A DNA stretch of 64,000 bases, from assembly GCA_038200275.1 (NCBI GenBank), contig JBBPYC010000059.1, positions 1-64,000 of the forward strand. Reading direction: 5' to 3'. The notes beneath the pieces are model-generated. The model did no database searches and had not been told where the DNA came from. It was given only the letters and a program-made list of their open reading frames with translations. This DNA is from JBBPYC01 sp038200275 (GTDB lineage Bacteria; Pseudomonadota; Gammaproteobacteria; Burkholderiales; Burkholderiaceae_C). Position numbers and translations under genes: made by a program. Positions 34,308 to 44,233 of the stretch are shown in pieces. The stretch's first letter is position 1. Each line of letters starts with the position of its first letter.

Positions 34308-35939
34308 CTAATAGGCGACCGCTTGCCCATCCTTGCGCGGGTCTGAACCCGCGATGTAGCCAGCGTCCTCTTCGCTGCCGTTCTTCAGCACCATCTGCGC
34401 GCCACCAAAAGCGAACACACCAATCGAGCTGGCAGCCTCCACCGTGATCTCATGGCCGCGGTCACGCAACGCTTGCAGCACGGCTGCGTCGAACCCCTGC
34501 TCCATTGCCACGCCCCGCCCGCCCGTCACGCGCCAGCGCGGCGCATCCGCTGCAGCTTGCGGATTCTGTCCGTAGTGCAACACACGCAGCGCCATCTGTA
34601 CGTGGCCCTGGCACTGCATCGGCCCGCCCATCACGCCGAATGCCATCTGCGGGCTGCCATCCGATGCACAAGCTAACGCCGGAATGATCGTGTGCGAAGG
34701 CCGTTTGCGCGGCGCGACGACGTTCGCGTGGCCCGTTTTCAAATTGAAGTCGGCACCGCGGTTTTGCAAACTGATGCCGGTGCCCGGCACCACGATGCCG
34801 GAACCAAACCCCATGTAGTTCGACTGGATGAACGAGATCATCATGCCGCTCGCGTCGGCTGCGGCCAGATAGACCGTGCCGCTGCGCTTCGGTGCACCGT
34901 AGACCGGGTCGCCCGCGCGGCTCGGGTCGATCAGCTTCGCGCGCTCGGCCAGGTAAGCGGGGTCGAGCAGCGCCGCGCTCGTGACCTGCATCGCGTCGGC
35001 GTCGCCGTGGTGTTCGTACAGATCGGCGAACGCGAGCTTCATCGCCTCCAGGCACAGGTGCACGGTGTCCACGTGATCGACCGGCTGGGCGCCGATGCCG
35101 ATCGACTGCAGCATGCCGAGCGCCATCAGCGCGGCGATCCCCTGGCCGTTCGGCGGAATCTCATGGACGACCGAATTGGCGAACGGCTGCGCGATGGTGC
35201 CGCACCAGTCGGGCACATGCGCAGCCAGGTCGTCCTCGGTCATCGCGCCACCGTTCGCCTTGGCGTGCGCGGCCATGCGCTGGGCCAGCACGCCGCGGTA
35301 GAACGCCTCGCCATGGCTGTCGGCGATCTGCTCCAGTGTGCTGGCGTGCGCTTCGCTTTTGAAGATTTCACCGGCGCGTAACGCGCGGCCGTTCGGCATG
35401 AAGTTGTCGGCAAACCCGGGCTGCTTGCCGAGCCGCTCGGCGCCCGCAGCCCACAGCCGCGCGATCGTGGGCGATACCGCGAAGCCGTTGCGCGCGTAGT
35501 GAATCGCAGGCTCGGCCAGTTGCTTGAATTCGAGCTTGCCGAAGCGCTGCGACAACGCGCTCCAGGCCGATACCGCGCCGGGTACCGTCACGCTGTCCCA
35601 GCCTGCATCGGGCATCGCGCGCTGGTTTGAGAAGCGGTCCGCGCTCCAGGCCGCGGGCGACCGACCGGATGCATTCAACCCATGCAGTTCCTTGCCGTCC
35701 CAAAGAATCGCAAACGCATCGCTGCCCAGCCCATTGCCGGTCGGCTCCACCACGGTAAGCGTCATGGCCGCTGCGATTGCCGCATCGACCGCGTTGCCGC
35801 CGGCCAGCAACATGCGCAGGCCCGCTTGTGCGGCCAGCGGCTGCGAGGTGCTGACCACGTTGCGGCCCAGCACGGGGGAGCGGGCAGACGGGTACGGGTT
35901 GGCCCAGTCGAGTGCAGATGGGGTGTCGTCGTCGCTCAT
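34308..35939 (-). CDS. Gamma-glutamyltransferase family protein
   Basis: A 543-residue Ntn-hydrolase of the GGT family, made as a proenzyme that cleaves itself before a catalytic Thr. N-terminal LLAGGNAVDAAIAAAMTLTV and VVEPTGNGLGSDAFAILWDG are typical; the nucleophile is probably Thr in RSGTVYLAAADASGMMISF. No signal peptide is visible, so it is likely cytoplasmic, unlike the classic periplasmic GGT. The start is the ATG at 35939, which lies 26 bp after the Bug gene stop, so the two form an operon; a shared substrate is plausible. Confidence 0.9.
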   Translation of the reverse strand: MSDDDTPSALDWANPYPSARSPVLGRNVVSTSQPLAAQAGLRMLLAGGNAVDAAIAAAMTLTVVEPTGNGLGSDAFAILWDGKELHGLNASGRSPAAWSADRFSNQRAMPDAGWDSVTVPGAVSAWSALSQRFGKLEFKQLAEPAIHYARNGFAVSPTIARLWAAGAERLGKQPGFADNFMPNGRALRAGEIFKSEAHASTLEQIADSHGEAFYRGVLAQRMAAHAKANGGAMTEDDLAAHVPDWCGTIAQPFANSVVHEIPPNGQGIAALMALGMLQSIGIGAQPVDHVDTVHLCLEAMKLAFADLYEHHGDADAMQVTSAALLDPAYLAERAKLIDPSRAGDPVYGAPKRSGTVYLAAADASGMMISFIQSNYMGFGSGIVVPGTGISLQNRGADFNLKTGHANVVAPRKRPSHTIIPALACASDGSPQMAFGVMGGPMQCQGHVQMALRVLHYGQNPQAAADAPRWRVTGGRGVAMEQGFDAAVLQALRDRGHEITVEAASSIGVFAFGGAQMVLKNGSEEDAGYIAGSDPRKDGQAVAY

Positions 35940-35965
35940 TGCAATTGCCTTGCTTTTTTGTCTGG

Positions 35966-36949
35966 TCAGTCGATGCGAATGTTGCGTTCGCGAATTACGC
36001 TGGCCCATTTGTCGCTGTCGGCCTTGACCATCGCGACGAACTCGGCCGGCGTGCTGACGGGTGCGGGCTCGACGCCGAGTTTGGCCAAGCTGTCGATCAC
36101 CTCGCTCGCCTGCATCGCTTTTGCAAATGCATCGTGAATGTGGCCGACCAATGCATCGTTCAGGCCACGCGGCGCGTACAGGCCGAACCAGGTCACGGAG
36201 GAAAACCCCGGCAGCCCGGCTTCCGCCACGGTCGGCAACTCAGGTGCAATCGGCGAACGCTTCTCACCGGTGACCGCGATCGCGCGCAGCCGGCCCGACT
36301 TGGCGTGCGGCATGCCGGACGCCAGCGAGTCGAACAGCACCTGCACCTGGCCCGACACCACGTCGGGAATCGCGAGCGCCGTGCCCTTGTACGGCACGTG
36401 CGTCATCGGCACGCCGGCCTGCGCCTTGAACCGCTCGGACGTCAGATGCACGATGGTTCCGTTGCCGCTGCTCGCGTAGTTGAGTTCTTCCGGATGCTTC
36501 TTGCCGTAGTCGATCAGCTCGGCCACCGACTTGACCGGCAGTGACGGCGTGACGAGCAGCACATTGGCTGCATCCGCCAAATGCGCGATCGGCGTGAAGC
36601 CATTGACCGCGTCATACGGCAGCTTCGGATTCAAGTGCGGCGCGATCGCATGCGTGCTGCTGGTCGTGAACAGCAGCGTGTAGCCATCGGCCTGCGCCTT
36701 GGCCGCCTCACCGCTGCCGATGGTGCCGCCCGCACCGGCCTTGTTGTCCACCACGATCTGCTGGCCGATGTCGGCAGATACTTTCTGTGCGATCACGCGT
36801 GCAATCAGATCGGTGGCGCCGCCGGCGGGAAACGGGACGATCAGTCGGACCGGATGGTCGGGCCAGGATTGCGCATGGGCGGCAAGACCCGTCAGGGCCA
36901 ATAGTGAGACGAGACCGAGTTGCCGTGCGAGCGCGTGTAGACGATGCAT
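35966..36949 (-). CDS. Bug-family tripartite tricarboxylate transporter binding protein
   Basis: A 327-residue periplasmic receptor with a signal peptide (LGLVSLLALTGLAAHAQS). Family hallmarks are WPDHPVRLIVPFPAGGATDL near residue 30, GAGGTIGSGEAAKAQADGYT near residue 73 and ELPTVAEAGLPGFSS in the last third. It is a TctC/BugD-type protein that binds a small carboxylate or amino acid derivative. No TctA/TctB pair is adjacent (the nearest is at 54.9 kb). It precedes the GGT gene in an operon. Confidence 0.94.
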   Translation of the reverse strand: MHRLHALARQLGLVSLLALTGLAAHAQSWPDHPVRLIVPFPAGGATDLIARVIAQKVSADIGQQIVVDNKAGAGGTIGSGEAAKAQADGYTLLFTTSSTHAIAPHLNPKLPYDAVNGFTPIAHLADAANVLLVTPSLPVKSVAELIDYGKKHPEELNYASSGNGTIVHLTSERFKAQAGVPMTHVPYKGTALAIPDVVSGQVQVLFDSLASGMPHAKSGRLRAIAVTGEKRSPIAPELPTVAEAGLPGFSSVTWFGLYAPRGLNDALVGHIHDAFAKAMQASEVIDSLAKLGVEPAPVSTPAEFVAMVKADSDKWASVIRERNIRID

Positions 36950-37360
36950 GAGATTGCTTTCCGTTCAAAATTTGAGTTTGATACTAAGGCTTCGAGTGGA
37001 GACAGCGGGTGGGGCGACAAAGCCTCCAGTCCGTACCGATTCGGTCGACATGAACGACCAGACAAGACCCGCACCACCAACGTTGTCAGAGGGGCTTCGC
37101 GAATCAAGATCGGACCTGCCAAACGGCGCGTCCTCGGCAGTCGGTGTAGCCAAGCTCAGCAGTTAAAACCGCAGAGGACCGGAGCCACCGCCAGAGAACT
37201 GTTCATACTGAGGACGCTTGTCATACCGCGTGGATACAGACAATCTGTTGCGGTTCGACATTTCGGCCCTGTGCCATGCCCAGCGTTTGCCGGCAGTGGG
37301 TTGCCGATTCACGAGGCCGAAATGGGCAGTTCGAAAGTTGTTTTGCAGGAGCAATGAGGC
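36950..37360. other. Intergenic region, no gene recognised
   Basis: A 411-bp gap between divergent genes. It must contain the promoters of the Bug-GGT operon and of the following gene. An open frame of about 137 codons on the plus strand (from 36944) has composition unlike a protein and no domain; it is not called. Confidence 0.4.
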
Positions 37361-37942
37361 ATGAACCAAAAGACCATCCAAGAGCCAAGATTTCCGCAAG
37401 TCGCGATTGCGGATTTGCATGAGTACCAGCGGCCGCTGGCTGAGCAGATCATGAAGGTCTCAAGCATCGGTTTGCAAGGGCCGTACAACCCGCTGATGCG
37501 CAGCCCGGTGCTTGGCCAGCGCATCTATGACCTGCTGTATTACCTGCGTTGGCACTCTTCGCTGCCGTTGCATTTGAATGAGATGGCGATTTTGATCATC
37601 GGCCGGCAATGGCGCTCGCAGGTCGAATGGTTTGCGCATGCGCCGATCGCGCTGAAAGCCGGCTTGCCCGAATCGCTCGTGGCCGATCTGAAAGCCAGGA
37701 AGCGCCCGGCGGACATGCAGCCCGAGGAAGCAGCCGTATTCGACTTTGTGACTGAGCTGTCGATCAACCACAAGGTGTCGGATGCGACGTTTGCGTGCGC
37801 AAAGGCGGTTTTCAACGAACAGCAAATCGTCGATCTGACGGCGACGGCAGGCACCTACGTGACGATCGCGATGCTGCTTGCGATGGCTGAGCAACAAGTG
37901 CCGGAAGGCAAAGCGCCGCCGTTCGGGCCGAACGATCTCTGA
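37361..37942 (+). CDS. Carboxymuconolactone decarboxylase family protein
   Basis: A 193-residue, all-helical protein of the CMD/AhpD-like superfamily. The central motif is LPLHLNEMAILIIGRQWRSQ, followed by VEWFAHAPIALKAGLPESLV. This position carries CxxC in the peroxidase branch but not here, which places it with the decarboxylase-like members of unknown activity. The TATAxAGxY-like segment near residue 165 (DLTATAGTYVTIAMLLAMAE) is typical. An AGGAGCAATGAGGC ribosome region precedes the ATG. Stands alone. Confidence 0.88.
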   Translation: MNQKTIQEPRFPQVAIADLHEYQRPLAEQIMKVSSIGLQGPYNPLMRSPVLGQRIYDLLYYLRWHSSLPLHLNEMAILIIGRQWRSQVEWFAHAPIALKAGLPESLVADLKARKRPADMQPEEAAVFDFVTELSINHKVSDATFACAKAVFNEQQIVDLTATAGTYVTIAMLLAMAEQQVPEGKAPPFGPNDL

Positions 37943-38032
37943 GTTGGCACCTACGCAGCCGCTGTTGCCCGGGGGCAGAAGACAAGCCGGCTTTGCACCG
38001 CCTGCCTTCACCTCAGGAAAACAACCGGCTAC

Positions 38033-39931
38033 TCATCCCCAGCCCAAGGCCACCGCCAGCCGATACGTCACAAATGAAGCCGCATAAGCCAGCGCAAACA
38101 GATAGCCAGCCATCACCACCGGCATCGTCCACCCGCCTGTCTCACGCTTCACGGTGGCCAGTGTGCTCAAGCACTGCGGCGCGAACACGAACCAGGCGAG
38201 CAGTGACAGCGCAGTCGCCAGGCTCCAGCTCTGCGCGATCAGCGGGGCGAGTGCGGTGGCGGTGTCGCCGGCGGCTGCCGACAACGCATAGACGGTGCCG
38301 AGCGAACTGACCGCAACCTCGCGCGCGGCCAGGCCCGGCACCAGCGCGATGCTGATCTGCCAGTTGAAGCCGACCGGCTCGAACAGCACGGCCAGGCCGC
38401 GGCCCAGCATGCCGGCGATGCTGTATTCGATCGGCGCGCCGGTGGCGCCCTGCGGCGGCGCGGGAAAACTCGCGAGGAACCACAGCAGGATCGTCAGCGT
38501 GAGGATGATGCCGCCGACCCGCCGCATGAAGATCACCACGCGCTGCCACAGGCCGATGGCAATGCCGCGTACCGACGGCCAGTGATAAGACGGCAGTTCC
38601 ATCATGAGCGGGCGCACGATGCCCTTGGCCGTGAAGCGTTTGAGCACCCACGCCACCCCCAGCGCACCAACGATGCCGATCAGATACAGCGCGAACAGCA
38701 CCAGACCTTGCAGTTCGAACGTGCCCCAGACCTCATGCTTGGGGATGAACGCGCCGATCAACAGCGCATAGACCGGCAGCCGGGCCGAACACGTCATCAG
38801 CGGCGCGATCATGATGGTGGTGAGCCGGTCGCGCGGGTTCGCGATGGTGCGCGCGGCCATGATGCCGGGGATCGCACAGGCAAAGCTCGACAGCAGCGGG
38901 ATGAACGAGCGGCCGGACAGCCCCACGCCGCCCATCAGCCGGTCCAGCAAGAACGCTGCGCGCGGCAGATAGCCCGATTCTTCCAGGGTCAGGATGAAGA
39001 AGAACAGGATCACGATCTGCGGCAGGAACACCAGCACGCCGCCCACACCCGCGATGATGCCTTCGACCAGCAGACTGCGCAGCCAGCCCGGCGGCAGCGC
39101 CGCGCCGACCGTACTGCCGAGCCATTCGGTGGCGGCCTTGATCGCCTCCATCGGCACCTCAGCCCACGCGAACACGGCCTGGAACATCAGGAACAGCACC
39201 AGCACGAGCAGCGCCGGGCCGAACACCGGGTGCAGCACCACGCCGTCGATCCGGTCGCTTGCGGTGTGCGGCACCACAGCGTCCAGGCCCATCCGTTGCA
39301 GGATCGCGCGCACTTCTTCGTGGTCGGTGGGCGCTGCGTCGGTTTGTTCTTCACCGATGCCCGTGACCGGCAGCGCCGCGCCTTGCCGCCGCCACAGCAC
39401 CGCGTCATCGAGCAGCTTGCGCAGCGCTTCGGCGCCTTCGCTTTTGACGCCGACGGTGGGCACCACCCGCACGCCGAGTTCCCTGGCAAGCGCCTCCGGG
39501 TCGACATGCAGCCCGCGCTGATCGGCCAAGTCCGCCATGTTCAGCGCGACCACACACGGCAGCCCCAGCCGCTTGACGGCCAGCACCAGCCGCAGGTTGC
39601 GCCGCAGGTTGGTCGCATCGACCACGCAGACCACCAAGTCCGGCCGCTTCTCACCGATCGCGCGGCCGTACAGCACGTCGCAGGTCACGCGCTCATCCGG
39701 TGAGCGCGGGTGCAGGCTGTAGGCGCCCGGCAGGTCGAGCATGCGCAGCGCCTTGCCGGCGGGTGTGACGAGCCGTCCTTCCTTGCGCTCCACCGTCACG
39801 CCCGCGTAGTTCGCCACCTTCTGGCGACTGCCGGTCAGCAGATTGAACAGCGCTGTCTTGCCGCAGTTCGGGTTGCCGACCAGCGCCACCAGCGGGCCGC
39901 CGCGGTGCACATGGATCACGGCCTCGTTCAT
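38033..39931 (-). CDS. feoB: Ferrous iron transport protein B
   Basis: A 632-residue inner-membrane Fe(II) transporter with a G-protein-like head. G1 is GNPNCGKT at residues 19-26, G3 is DLPGAYSL, and G4 is ALNMADL, followed by the helical spacer and the membrane domain with two Gate-like repeats (GRSFIPLLSSFACAIPGIMA; PGLAAREVAVSSLGTVYAL). It is shorter than E. coli FeoB (773 residues), as in many betaproteobacteria. Its ATG overlaps the feoA stop by four bases. No feoC follows. Confidence 0.96.
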   Translation of the reverse strand: MNEAVIHVHRGGPLVALVGNPNCGKTALFNLLTGSRQKVANYAGVTVERKEGRLVTPAGKALRMLDLPGAYSLHPRSPDERVTCDVLYGRAIGEKRPDLVVCVVDATNLRRNLRLVLAVKRLGLPCVVALNMADLADQRGLHVDPEALARELGVRVVPTVGVKSEGAEALRKLLDDAVLWRRQGAALPVTGIGEEQTDAAPTDHEEVRAILQRMGLDAVVPHTASDRIDGVVLHPVFGPALLVLVLFLMFQAVFAWAEVPMEAIKAATEWLGSTVGAALPPGWLRSLLVEGIIAGVGGVLVFLPQIVILFFFILTLEESGYLPRAAFLLDRLMGGVGLSGRSFIPLLSSFACAIPGIMAARTIANPRDRLTTIMIAPLMTCSARLPVYALLIGAFIPKHEVWGTFELQGLVLFALYLIGIVGALGVAWVLKRFTAKGIVRPLMMELPSYHWPSVRGIAIGLWQRVVIFMRRVGGIILTLTILLWFLASFPAPPQGATGAPIEYSIAGMLGRGLAVLFEPVGFNWQISIALVPGLAAREVAVSSLGTVYALSAAAGDTATALAPLIAQSWSLATALSLLAWFVFAPQCLSTLATVKRETGGWTMPVVMAGYLFALAYAASFVTYRLAVALGWG

Positions 39932-40194
39932 GCGGCTGCGGCCTCTACCCGCACGCAGGCGGCTTCGGCGCGGCGCAGCGCGAATGTCGAGGTGCCGACG
40001 CGCACCACCAGCGGGTCGCCGCCGAATGCGCCGCGCGCCATCAACATGACCTGCTCACCGGGGGTGAAGCCGATCTCATCGAGCCAGCGCGCCCATTCGG
40101 GCGCGGCGGCGGGGCTGGTCACGTCTTGCACGATGCAGCGCTGGCCGACCGTGGTGTGGTCGAGTGTCAGTGAAGCGACGGTTGGGTGGGGCAC
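39928..40194 (-). CDS. feoA: Ferrous iron transport protein A
   Basis: An 88-residue SH3-like protein needed for FeoB activity. Conserved pattern: VGQRCIVQDVTS, WLDEIGFTPGEQVMLMARG, PLVVRVGTSTFALRRAEAACV. The GTG at 40194 gives the normal FeoA length; an upstream open extension has no resemblance to FeoA. The stop overlaps the feoB start (ATGA). A Fur-box-like sequence lies about 120 bp upstream. Confidence 0.93.
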   Translation of the reverse strand: MPHPTVASLTLDHTTVGQRCIVQDVTSPAAAPEWARWLDEIGFTPGEQVMLMARGAFGGDPLVVRVGTSTFALRRAEAACVRVEAAAA

Positions 40195-40312
40195 GGTGAT
40201 CGATCGGGAATGCGGGCATGCCAGGAAGCCCGTCACAAACGCAAAAAAAGGCCTGCGCAAGCCAATCGCGTGATGGTTCAAAGCGCCATTGCTTGGGGCA
40301 TCTAACGGATGC

Positions 40313-40330
40313 GAATGATTATTATTTTCA
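40313..40330. promoter_or_regulatory. Fur-box-like site upstream of feoAB
   Basis: AATGATTATTATTTTCA is an AT-rich island in GC-rich surroundings that resembles half to two-thirds of the Fur consensus GATAATGATAATCATTATC. Its position upstream of feoA fits iron-dependent repression. The rest of 40195-40592 shows no recognised gene. Confidence 0.6.
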
Positions 40331-40592
40331 CATATCCGGGCTGATTTGTCGCCAGGGTTGCGCATCAGCCGACGCAGGCGCTCGGGACTTTCGCACGCGC
40401 CATGCAGTGGCACCAAGCGACAGCCAGGGGTCGGCGGACTGGTGGCCGTTGATCACCACAATCTCGTGCCGCAGTGTGCTGACGAGCTGGTTGCGTTGTG
40501 CATCGACAGGGTGGCAGCCCAGGGGTGAATGCGCAGCACGGGACTTCGCAAACCGCGCAGCGCACCCGCCGCCGTCCGATGGCGCCTGGCTT

Positions 40593-41969
40593 TCAGGATG
40601 TGCTGCTTTCGTGCATGGCCGAGATGGCGCTGATGCCGTCGCTGTCGGTCGGCCGGTGGATGCGCACGGCGCGACGGGCGGCGCCTGTGTGAACCGAATC
40701 CGCAGCCCGCCCACGTAACCCCCGTTGCTTGCGGGACCGTAGCCACCACTGCCAGATGCCGACCCCGCACAGCAGGGCGACTGCCAAGCCGCCGACGGCT
40801 GCCAGTGCACGCCCCGCCCAGCCGAGCGCTTTGCCTGTGTGCACCGGGTATTGCCACATGAGAAAACGATCGCTTGCCTGACCGCTGTCGTAGCCAGTCA
40901 GGCCACGCAGCGTGCCGCTGCGGTCGTCGATGAACACCTGCTCGGAGCGCACCCGCCAGGCGCTCTTTCGGAAGCCCGGCTCCTTGAACGCGACGCGGTA
41001 GACACCTTGACCGGCCACGTGGCTCAAGTACCAGGGCTGGAACGCCGCGGCGGCGGCCGGCAGCTGGGCGCGAGCGCGTTCGATCGCGTCGACGGCGCTC
41101 AGCGTCAGGCTGCGATCGGAGGATGCGTTGCCAGCCGCCGGGGTCTTCACAAGCACGCTCAGCGGCGGTGGCGTGAGCGTCGCCACCCAGCCGACGATGG
41201 GTTTGAACACTTCGTTGGCAAGGTTCAGATAAACGCCGGTGAACGCGAACGCGAACGCCAGTGGCAATGTCCAGAGGCCAACGGCGCGGTGCACGTCGTG
41301 CGCGAGGCGGTAGCCAGCCGCATCGCGCTTGATCCGCCAGGACGGCGACCAGCGCAGCCAAAAGCGTTTGATTTCCAGCCACATGCCAGCGCGCGGTGCG
41401 GCCGGCCCGAGCAAGTCCTTCGCCTTCTTCGGCATCTGGGGCAGGCTCAAAAACAGCCCCATCAACGACAGCCCGAGCCAGCCCAGCGCCGCGCCGCCGA
41501 GCAGCCAGTTGCCCCAGCGGCCCGGCAGGGTCAGCGTTCGGTGCAGCCGGTTGACGAGCGGCAACGCATGCACGCGGTCGAACACCCACGCGCCCCATAG
41601 GCGTTTGCCGAGAATCTGGCCCGTGACCGGATCGATGAAAACGCGGTTGTAGCTGAGCGGCTCGCTTGCGTCGCCCGTGCCCGGTCGGGCGGCCACCTGC
41701 GCCTGCACCGAATGCCCGAGCCGCTGGTCGAGCAACAGCAGGGAGACGCGCAGCCGCGGATCGCTCGCTTCGATGCGTGCGATGAGTTGGTCGGCGTCGA
41801 GCGGCGTGCCCGTTTCCTGCGCTTCGAACAACGCCGGGTTGATCCAGTCGTCGAGCTCGTGCTCGAACGCGAGCAGGCTGCCCGTGAGCCCGCTGAGCAG
41901 CAGCAGCACGGCCAGCAGTAGACCGCACCAACGATGCAGCCGTCGAACGACATGGCGCATCACACCCAT
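40593..41969 (-). CDS. PepSY-associated TM helix protein (siderophore/iron-uptake associated)
   Basis: A 458-residue inner-membrane protein with four predicted helices and large periplasmic parts. The first helix is RLHRWCGLLLAVLLLLSGLT, PepSY-like segments follow (YNRVFIDPVTGQILGKRLWG), then RLAHDVHRAVGLWTLPLAFA and a last helix at VGGLAVALLCGVGIWQWWLR. Such proteins often sit next to TonB-dependent siderophore receptors and may reduce or release ferric siderophores. The start lies 5 bp after the receptor stop, so they are co-transcribed. Confidence 0.9.
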   Translation of the reverse strand: MGVMRHVVRRLHRWCGLLLAVLLLLSGLTGSLLAFEHELDDWINPALFEAQETGTPLDADQLIARIEASDPRLRVSLLLLDQRLGHSVQAQVAARPGTGDASEPLSYNRVFIDPVTGQILGKRLWGAWVFDRVHALPLVNRLHRTLTLPGRWGNWLLGGAALGWLGLSLMGLFLSLPQMPKKAKDLLGPAAPRAGMWLEIKRFWLRWSPSWRIKRDAAGYRLAHDVHRAVGLWTLPLAFAFAFTGVYLNLANEVFKPIVGWVATLTPPPLSVLVKTPAAGNASSDRSLTLSAVDAIERARAQLPAAAAAFQPWYLSHVAGQGVYRVAFKEPGFRKSAWRVRSEQVFIDDRSGTLRGLTGYDSGQASDRFLMWQYPVHTGKALGWAGRALAAVGGLAVALLCGVGIWQWWLRSRKQRGLRGRAADSVHTGAARRAVRIHRPTDSDGISAISAMHESSTS

Positions 41970-41974
41970 CGCGT

Positions 41975-44134
41975 TTAGAACTTGGCGGTCAGCTCGACCT
42001 GCAGCGTGCGCCCGGCGCCCGGCAGGATCAGGTTGTCGACGCTGCCATGGCCAGAGACGTAGTACTTGCGATCGAACAGGTTCTTCAGATTCACCTGCAG
42101 CTCGTAGCGCCCGGTCTGGTAGCTGGCCGCCAGGTCCGCCGTCAGGTAGCCTGGCAGCGTGACCAAATTGCTGACCGAGGCGAAGCGCGCGGCCGTGTAG
42201 TTCACGCCGCCGCCGAGCCGAAAGCCTTCGCCGACGTCTTTCATCAGCCAGGCAAAGCCCGAGTGGCGCGGCGTGAGTGAAGATGCCTTGCCTTCCACCG
42301 CGATCGGCTCACCCACCGGCAGTTGCAGCCCACGCACGGTGGCCAGCGACTTGGTGATGCGGCCGTCCAGATACGCATAACCGGCGTTCACGTCCCAACG
42401 CCCCGGCAGCGCGCCGGCCAGCGCAAGCTCGAGGCCATTGGTGCGCTGGGTGCCGATGTTGATCTGCCGCGCCGGGTTGTCGGGGTCGCTGTTCTTGATG
42501 CCCGATCGCTCCAGGTTGAACAGCGCGCCGGTCATGCTCAACGCGCCGTCCAGCAGATCGATCTTGGCGCCGATCTCCTTGTTCACGGTGATCTCGGGCG
42601 CGTTGTCGGCGGTGCCGGCCGACAGCGCAAACGATTCGGCCGACGGCTGAAACGAGCGGCTGTAGGAGACGTAGTAGGACTGCGCATTGGTCGGCTGCCA
42701 GATCAGGCCCGCGCGCGGGCTGAACTTGCGGTCCGTGCGCGACAGCGGCGCGAGCTTGCGTTCGTACGAGGTGTCCTGGTCGAACACGTCATAGCGCACG
42801 CCGACCAGCGCCTTCCACTGCGGTGCCAGCGTGATCTGGTCCTGTGCGTAGAGCGCGGCGGTCTTGAACGTGGTGTTGTTCGGGATCGCGCCGTCGGCCA
42901 GATAGCTGGCCTGCGGGATCGGCGGCGGCACGCCTGTCGGGTTCAGGATACTGACCCGGTCGTAGCCGTTGGCTGACGACGCCGACTGCGCGCGCTTGTC
43001 CTGCTTGCCGAATTCGGCGCCGATCAGCCATTCCTGCTTGAAGCCGCCGAGCTGGTGACGCCAGGACAGATCGGTCTGGTTGAACAGCGATTCCTCGTCG
43101 CGCAGGATGAAGCCGCGCGTGCGCCCGACCGTAAGGTTCACCGGATCGGTGGTGCCACTCGGCAGCGTGTTGTAGCGGTCGAGTTCGTATTTGGAATAGC
43201 GCGTGATGTTGCGCAGGCTCAACGCGTCGTTGAAGCGGTGGTTCAGCGTGGCGGTGTAGGACTGCACGTGGGTGGTGGTGCTGTCGTCGCGCTTGGCCCT
43301 CGACGAGCCGTAGTAGGTGCCGATCGGCATATCGACCGGCCGCCCGTTCAACGCCGGGATGCCGAAGTCCGTGATGCGCTGGTCGTACGCGTAGGTGGTT
43401 TGCAGCAGCAGATCAGTCTGCGCGCTGAACTTGAAGCCGAGCGATGGCGCGATCTGATAGCGGTCGATGAAACCCTGATCGCGGTAGCTGCCGGACTTCT
43501 CTCGCGCGGCGTTCAGCCGGAACGCGGCGATTTCACCGATCGGTGTGTTCACATCGGTCGTGGCCCGTTTGAAGTCGTAGCTGCCCAGGCCCAGAGAGAC
43601 CGTGCCGAAGGTGCGCGCGAAGTCCGGCGTCTTCGTCACGCGATTGATCAGCCCGCCCGATGAGCCGCGGCCGTACAGCACGGCGGCCGGGCCTTTCAGC
43701 ACTTCGATGCGTTCCACGTTCGACAGGTCGCGGAAGTACAGCGCGTCGTCGCGCACGCCGTCGATGAACTGGTCGGAGATCGCGCTGAAGCCGCGGATGA
43801 ACACCTGGTCGCGCTGGCCGTCGCCGCTGCCGAGCGCCACGCCGGGCACGTTGCGCAGCGCGTCCTGCATTGATGTCGCGCCCTGGTCTTCCAGCAACTG
43901 CTCGGGCACGACGTTGACGGCCTGCGGGATGTCGCGCAGCGGCGCGTTGGTTTTGGTGGCCGATGTGGTGGCGGCGGGCGCGTAGCCGGCGTCTTGCTGC
44001 GTCCGGACGTTGACCTGCGGCAGCGTGTTGCTGGCGCTTTGTGCGTGGGCGGATGTGCCCAATGCGGCGAAGGCCAGGGCGAGCAGCTGCTGTCGGCGAG
44101 GTCGGACGTGCGGCGGGTGATAGCGAAGGATCAT
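41975..44134 (-). CDS. TonB-dependent siderophore receptor
   Basis: A 719-residue outer-membrane receptor. The signal peptide ends near FAALGTSAHAQS, and the plug domain carries RDIPQAVNVVPEQLLEDQGA, NVPGVALGSGDGQRDQVFIR and VLKGPAAVLYGRGSSGGLIN. The barrel ends in the usual aromatic residue (LQVELTAKF). The plug motifs place it with catecholate/hydroxamate ferric-siderophore receptors (Fiu/FcuA type). No siderophore synthesis genes are in the window, so it likely takes up foreign siderophores. Confidence 0.95.
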   Translation of the reverse strand: MILRYHPPHVRPRRQQLLALAFAALGTSAHAQSASNTLPQVNVRTQQDAGYAPAATTSATKTNAPLRDIPQAVNVVPEQLLEDQGATSMQDALRNVPGVALGSGDGQRDQVFIRGFSAISDQFIDGVRDDALYFRDLSNVERIEVLKGPAAVLYGRGSSGGLINRVTKTPDFARTFGTVSLGLGSYDFKRATTDVNTPIGEIAAFRLNAAREKSGSYRDQGFIDRYQIAPSLGFKFSAQTDLLLQTTYAYDQRITDFGIPALNGRPVDMPIGTYYGSSRAKRDDSTTTHVQSYTATLNHRFNDALSLRNITRYSKYELDRYNTLPSGTTDPVNLTVGRTRGFILRDEESLFNQTDLSWRHQLGGFKQEWLIGAEFGKQDKRAQSASSANGYDRVSILNPTGVPPPIPQASYLADGAIPNNTTFKTAALYAQDQITLAPQWKALVGVRYDVFDQDTSYERKLAPLSRTDRKFSPRAGLIWQPTNAQSYYVSYSRSFQPSAESFALSAGTADNAPEITVNKEIGAKIDLLDGALSMTGALFNLERSGIKNSDPDNPARQINIGTQRTNGLELALAGALPGRWDVNAGYAYLDGRITKSLATVRGLQLPVGEPIAVEGKASSLTPRHSGFAWLMKDVGEGFRLGGGVNYTAARFASVSNLVTLPGYLTADLAASYQTGRYELQVNLKNLFDRKYYVSGHGSVDNLILPGAGRTLQVELTAKF

Positions 44135-44233
44135 GGAAGCTTAAATCGTCGAAAAAGAAGAAAGAACAAGAATCGGGGGAGCGCAGTCGGTGCCTTGGAT
44201 GGGCCACCGACGGCCGAAGTCGAGGCGCGGAAT

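Noticed and set aside
34308..35939. The longer start for the cytoplasmic GGT at 36008
   Set aside because: It would overlap the upstream Bug stop region and add residues without any family similarity; ATG at 35939 matches the family N-terminus.
36944..37357. An open frame of about 137 codons upstream of the carboxymuconolactone decarboxylase-like gene
   Set aside because: It overlaps the start of the Bug gene on the other strand, has no domain or plausible ribosome site, and reads like random GC-rich translation.
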